A program made the position numbers and the translations under genes. A stretch of DNA of 53,659 nt from Oligoflexales bacterium (lineage in GTDB: Bacteria; Bdellovibrionota_B; Oligoflexia; Oligoflexales; RGVZ01). The notes under the pieces were generated by a model that was given only the letters and a program-made list of their open reading frames with translations, was not told the origin of the DNA and did not search any database. The stretch spans positions 1 to 53,659 of the forward strand of contig CANFEB010000014.1 of assembly GCA_947445775.1 (NCBI GenBank). The letters run 5' to 3'. Below are positions 51,806 through 53,659 of this stretch, piece by piece (positions within the stretch are counted from its first letter, which is position 1; the number at the start of each line of letters is the position of its first letter).

Positions 51806-53659
51806 TTAAGGCTTTTGAGGAAATGGCCTTAAAAAGTCTAGTCCTTGCATCAGTCCAGACGTCAGGGTTGGGCCGGATTCAGGCAAATTGTCAGGAAAAA
51901 CTTGTTCAACTTTCGCCGAAAGCGGCAGGGATAAAGCCCAGCTTTGGAAAATGACGTGATCAAGCAAAGGGACGAATTGCTTGTATCGTTGCAGGTTTGC
52001 CTTCAGGCGCCGGTCAAAGTCTTTGTTTCCAAGCGCACCCGGTGCCATGAATATAATTCCAGTGGGGATCTTGAGCGTCGTTCGAGCGTGATCCAAAATG
52101 GCGCGAACGTCCTGCCGCCAATCGGTTTTGACATTTTTGAGCGCTTCGTCGTCAATATCCAAATGAAAGTGATCGAGTTTGATGCCTGCCTGCGTCACAC
52201 GTGAAAGATACGTTTTGATGTATTCGGTAGTCGTCGCCTGTAGTGATCCAGGATAGGGCTCAATCACGCCGATTTTTACGGACGGCCACCTTTCGTTGAC
52301 GACACGTGCATACTTGATGAACTCCGTTGCGGCTTGCTGCAGTGAAATATTGCAGGGCGTCGCCACGTCCTGTCTGATTCCGGCATACATACTCTCGTCG
52401 ATCGAAATGCGTGACAAGCGTCCACCGTTGTCCGCGGCCTTCTTGGTCAGGGTATCCATGAAATCAAATCGCTTCGAGTTAACGTCGATGCTGCAGATCT
52501 CATTTTCTGGCTTGAGAACTCCAACTTCTGCGGCGAGTTCAATTCCCCACGATTCAATCAAGCGATAAACCCCATTTGCGATCATCGCTTTGCTAACGTT
52601 ACCTTTGCAATTCGCGCAGTTGGCGAGGCCCATCAAATTGCCACTATAGTGTTTGATTACGTGAATTGACTTACGTGAGTTTTCCCAATCCGCAGGTTTA
52701 CTGTAGAGCTTCAATAGGTCTTGGCTGCCTACGTTTGGCGTGAACCAAACTTCCGGTCGCGACCTAGGAATCGGATTAACAGTGACGGTGGTGTTGCCAG
52801 TGATGCGGACTTGGCACGCCAATGCTGCATCGGTACACCCGGAGACGACTGTTGCCGTGGTCGGATTGAGTGTCCAGCGGCCTGTGGCCTTTAAGGCATA
52901 TCCTGCCCTCATTGACGGAGTAAATGTAACCCTGTCGTTATAACGATATGGACCCGCAGCCGGTGAGAGTGCCACCGTTGCTCCGGCCGTTGGTAACGCA
53001 GATCCTGTGACTGTGAAGGTTTGGATTGTGAACGTTGCGCTGAGAGTCTTTGCAGAATTCATGGTCACTGCGCAGGTCAATCCGACGACTGCCGTTCCGG
53101 CGCATGCGCCCGTGCCCGTCCATGAGCTGAGGGAATATCCCGTGGACGGAGCGGCAGTCACGGTGACCACGGTTCCATGATTGTAAGTCGTCGCTCCGGC
53201 GGCAAGGGCAGGAAGGGCCTCGATGGTGCCGTTGCTCGGCGGCGTTAGCGTGAGTGCATATTGATTTTGCGTAAACGTTGCGCCGATGGTCTTGGCACTA
53301 TCCATGGTGACGGTGCAGCCAGAGGTGGTGGTGCCAAGGCAGGCTCCGGTCCATGATCCAAATGAATACCCTGTCGCTGCACTTGGGTTGATGGTCACCT
53401 GGGTGCCATGTGGATACGGCGCCACGGCGTTTGCTGGCGTGGTGGACGAAACCGAAATGCTTCCGTTTGATGGCGCCGTCAAGGTCAGTGCATAAGTATT
53501 TTGCGTGAACGTTGCGCTGATGCCTTTGGCGGAGTCCATCGTGACTGCGCAGGTCGCAGTGGCTCCGGCGCATGCGCCCGTGCCCGTCCATGATCTGAGG
53601 GAATATCCAACGGCAGGCCTTGCCGTCACTGTGACGACCGTCCCGTGATTATAAGGACT
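51806..53659 (-). CDS. Secreted protein with divergent InlB B-type repeats and a C-terminal TIM-barrel-like domain (5' end cut by window)
   Basis: The frame stays open to the window edge, so the N-terminus and signal peptide are missing. At least three repeats of about 78-81 residues are seen (second unit 53497-53264, third 53263-53021, plus a partial first). Each carries TGYS-(F/L)-xSWTG-C...VTM-SAK-ATF, the divergent InlB B-repeat pattern of surface adhesion or spacer modules. A fourth, diverged unit follows. The last 315 residues (from about 52755) have a soluble alpha/beta domain with RISIDESMY, KIGVIEPYP, DHFHLDIDDEAL and TGIIFMAPG, suggesting a glycoside hydrolase-like barrel. I cannot name its family. 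Confidence 0.8.
   Translation of the reverse strand, partial: SPYNHGTVVTVTARPAVGYSLRSWTGTGACAGATATCAVTMDSAKGISATFTQNTYALTLTAPSNGSISVSSTTPANAVAPYPHGTQVTINPSAATGYSFGSWTGACLGTTTSGCTVTMDSAKTIGATFTQNQYALTLTPPSNGTIEALPALAAGATTYNHGTVVTVTAAPSTGYSLSSWTGTGACAGTAVVGLTCAVTMNSAKTLSATFTIQTFTVTGSALPTAGATVALSPAAGPYRYNDRVTFTPSMRAGYALKATGRWTLNPTTATVVSGCTDAALACQVRITGNTTVTVNPIPRSRPEVWFTPNVGSQDLLKLYSKPADWENSRKSIHVIKHYSGNLMGLANCANCKGNVSKAMIANGVYRLIESWGIELAAEVGVLKPENEICSIDVNSKRFDFMDTLTKKAADNGGRLSRISIDESMYAGIRQDVATPCNISLQQAATEFIKYARVVNERWPSVKIGVIEPYPGSLQATTTEYIKTYLSRVTQAGIKLDHFHLDIDDEALKNVKTDWRQDVRAILDHARTTLKIPTGIIFMAPGALGNKDFDRRLKANLQRYKQFVPLLDHVIFQSWALSLPLSAKVEQVFPDNLPESGPTLTSGLMQGLDFLRPFPQKP

Noticed and set aside
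1-53659. tRNA, rRNA or tmRNA genes
   Set aside because: I scanned for T-loop (GGTTCGA-type) and acceptor pairings and saw no convincing example. A covariance-model search would be decisive.

Overview
The window is a bacterial chromosomal segment of moderately high G+C, with tightly packed genes and many ATGA or TAATG stop/start overlaps. The gene set suggests a Gram-negative of the Bdellovibrionota or former delta-proteobacterial type. It holds a cytochrome b558-type succinate dehydrogenase, a futalosine-hydrolase-like protein, an RNase J, an ExbB/ExbD/ExbD energy module with an AgmX/PglI-like TonB protein, an FHA/HD-GYP regulator, a eukaryote-type IleRS, and several lipoproteins and secreted proteins. 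This placement rests on protein families recognised by eye and was not tested by a search.

Layout. 1-228: C-terminal tail of an IS1595/ISXO2-type transposase. 260-7123 (+): two-domain M16 peptidase, sdhCAB, rph. 20591-7165 (-): FHA-GAF-HD-GYP regulator, then a long, mostly overlapping run (exbB, exbD, exbD, AgmX/TonB-like, RNase J, MqnB-like, Nudix, PP2C phosphatase, M23 peptidase, secA, tail-anchored protein). 20707-21835 (+): small secreted protein and a PAP2 phosphatase. 25782-21851 (-): PilZ protein, thiolase and the FadJ-type beta-oxidation enzyme. 25891-27977 (+): GlpD-like oxidoreductase and an EEP-family hydrolase. 29199-27991 (-): unknown exported protein. 29534-33804 (+): ileS and a lipoprotein aminopeptidase. 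35410-40470: mgtE, a lipoate-ligase-like protein, a convergent membrane protein, queE and a class III aminotransferase. 44611-40479 (-): valS and an MHS-type transporter. 44651-50806: accessory island. 50784-53659 (-): matrixin-like lipoprotein protease and a secreted protein with InlB-type repeats that runs off the window.

The most unusual signal is a recurrent pattern of accessory insertions. Three AAA ATPase genes carry a PD-(D/E)XK-like C-terminal region (33846-35015, 44992-46194, 46586-48019), and one BrnT/BrnA toxin-antitoxin pair lies nearby (50126-50672). Each sits between two copies of the end of a neighbouring host gene. The first cassette is bounded by a perfect 42-bp direct repeat made of the aminopeptidase 3' end. 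The second lies between a decayed copy and the intact 5' part of a PMT-type glycosyltransferase gene. The third lies between two copies of the glycosyltransferase/matrixin 3' junction. The 5.8-kb block 44943-50742 is also bounded by a 31-32 bp inverted repeat. Each ATPase gene has its own distinctive repeat cluster just upstream: a 13-bp inverted repeat, a triple direct repeat with a 22-bp period, and a doubled 9-bp inverted repeat with identical 16-bp spacers. These look like self-contained, self-regulated mobile ATPase-nuclease cassettes. The mechanism and function are inference.
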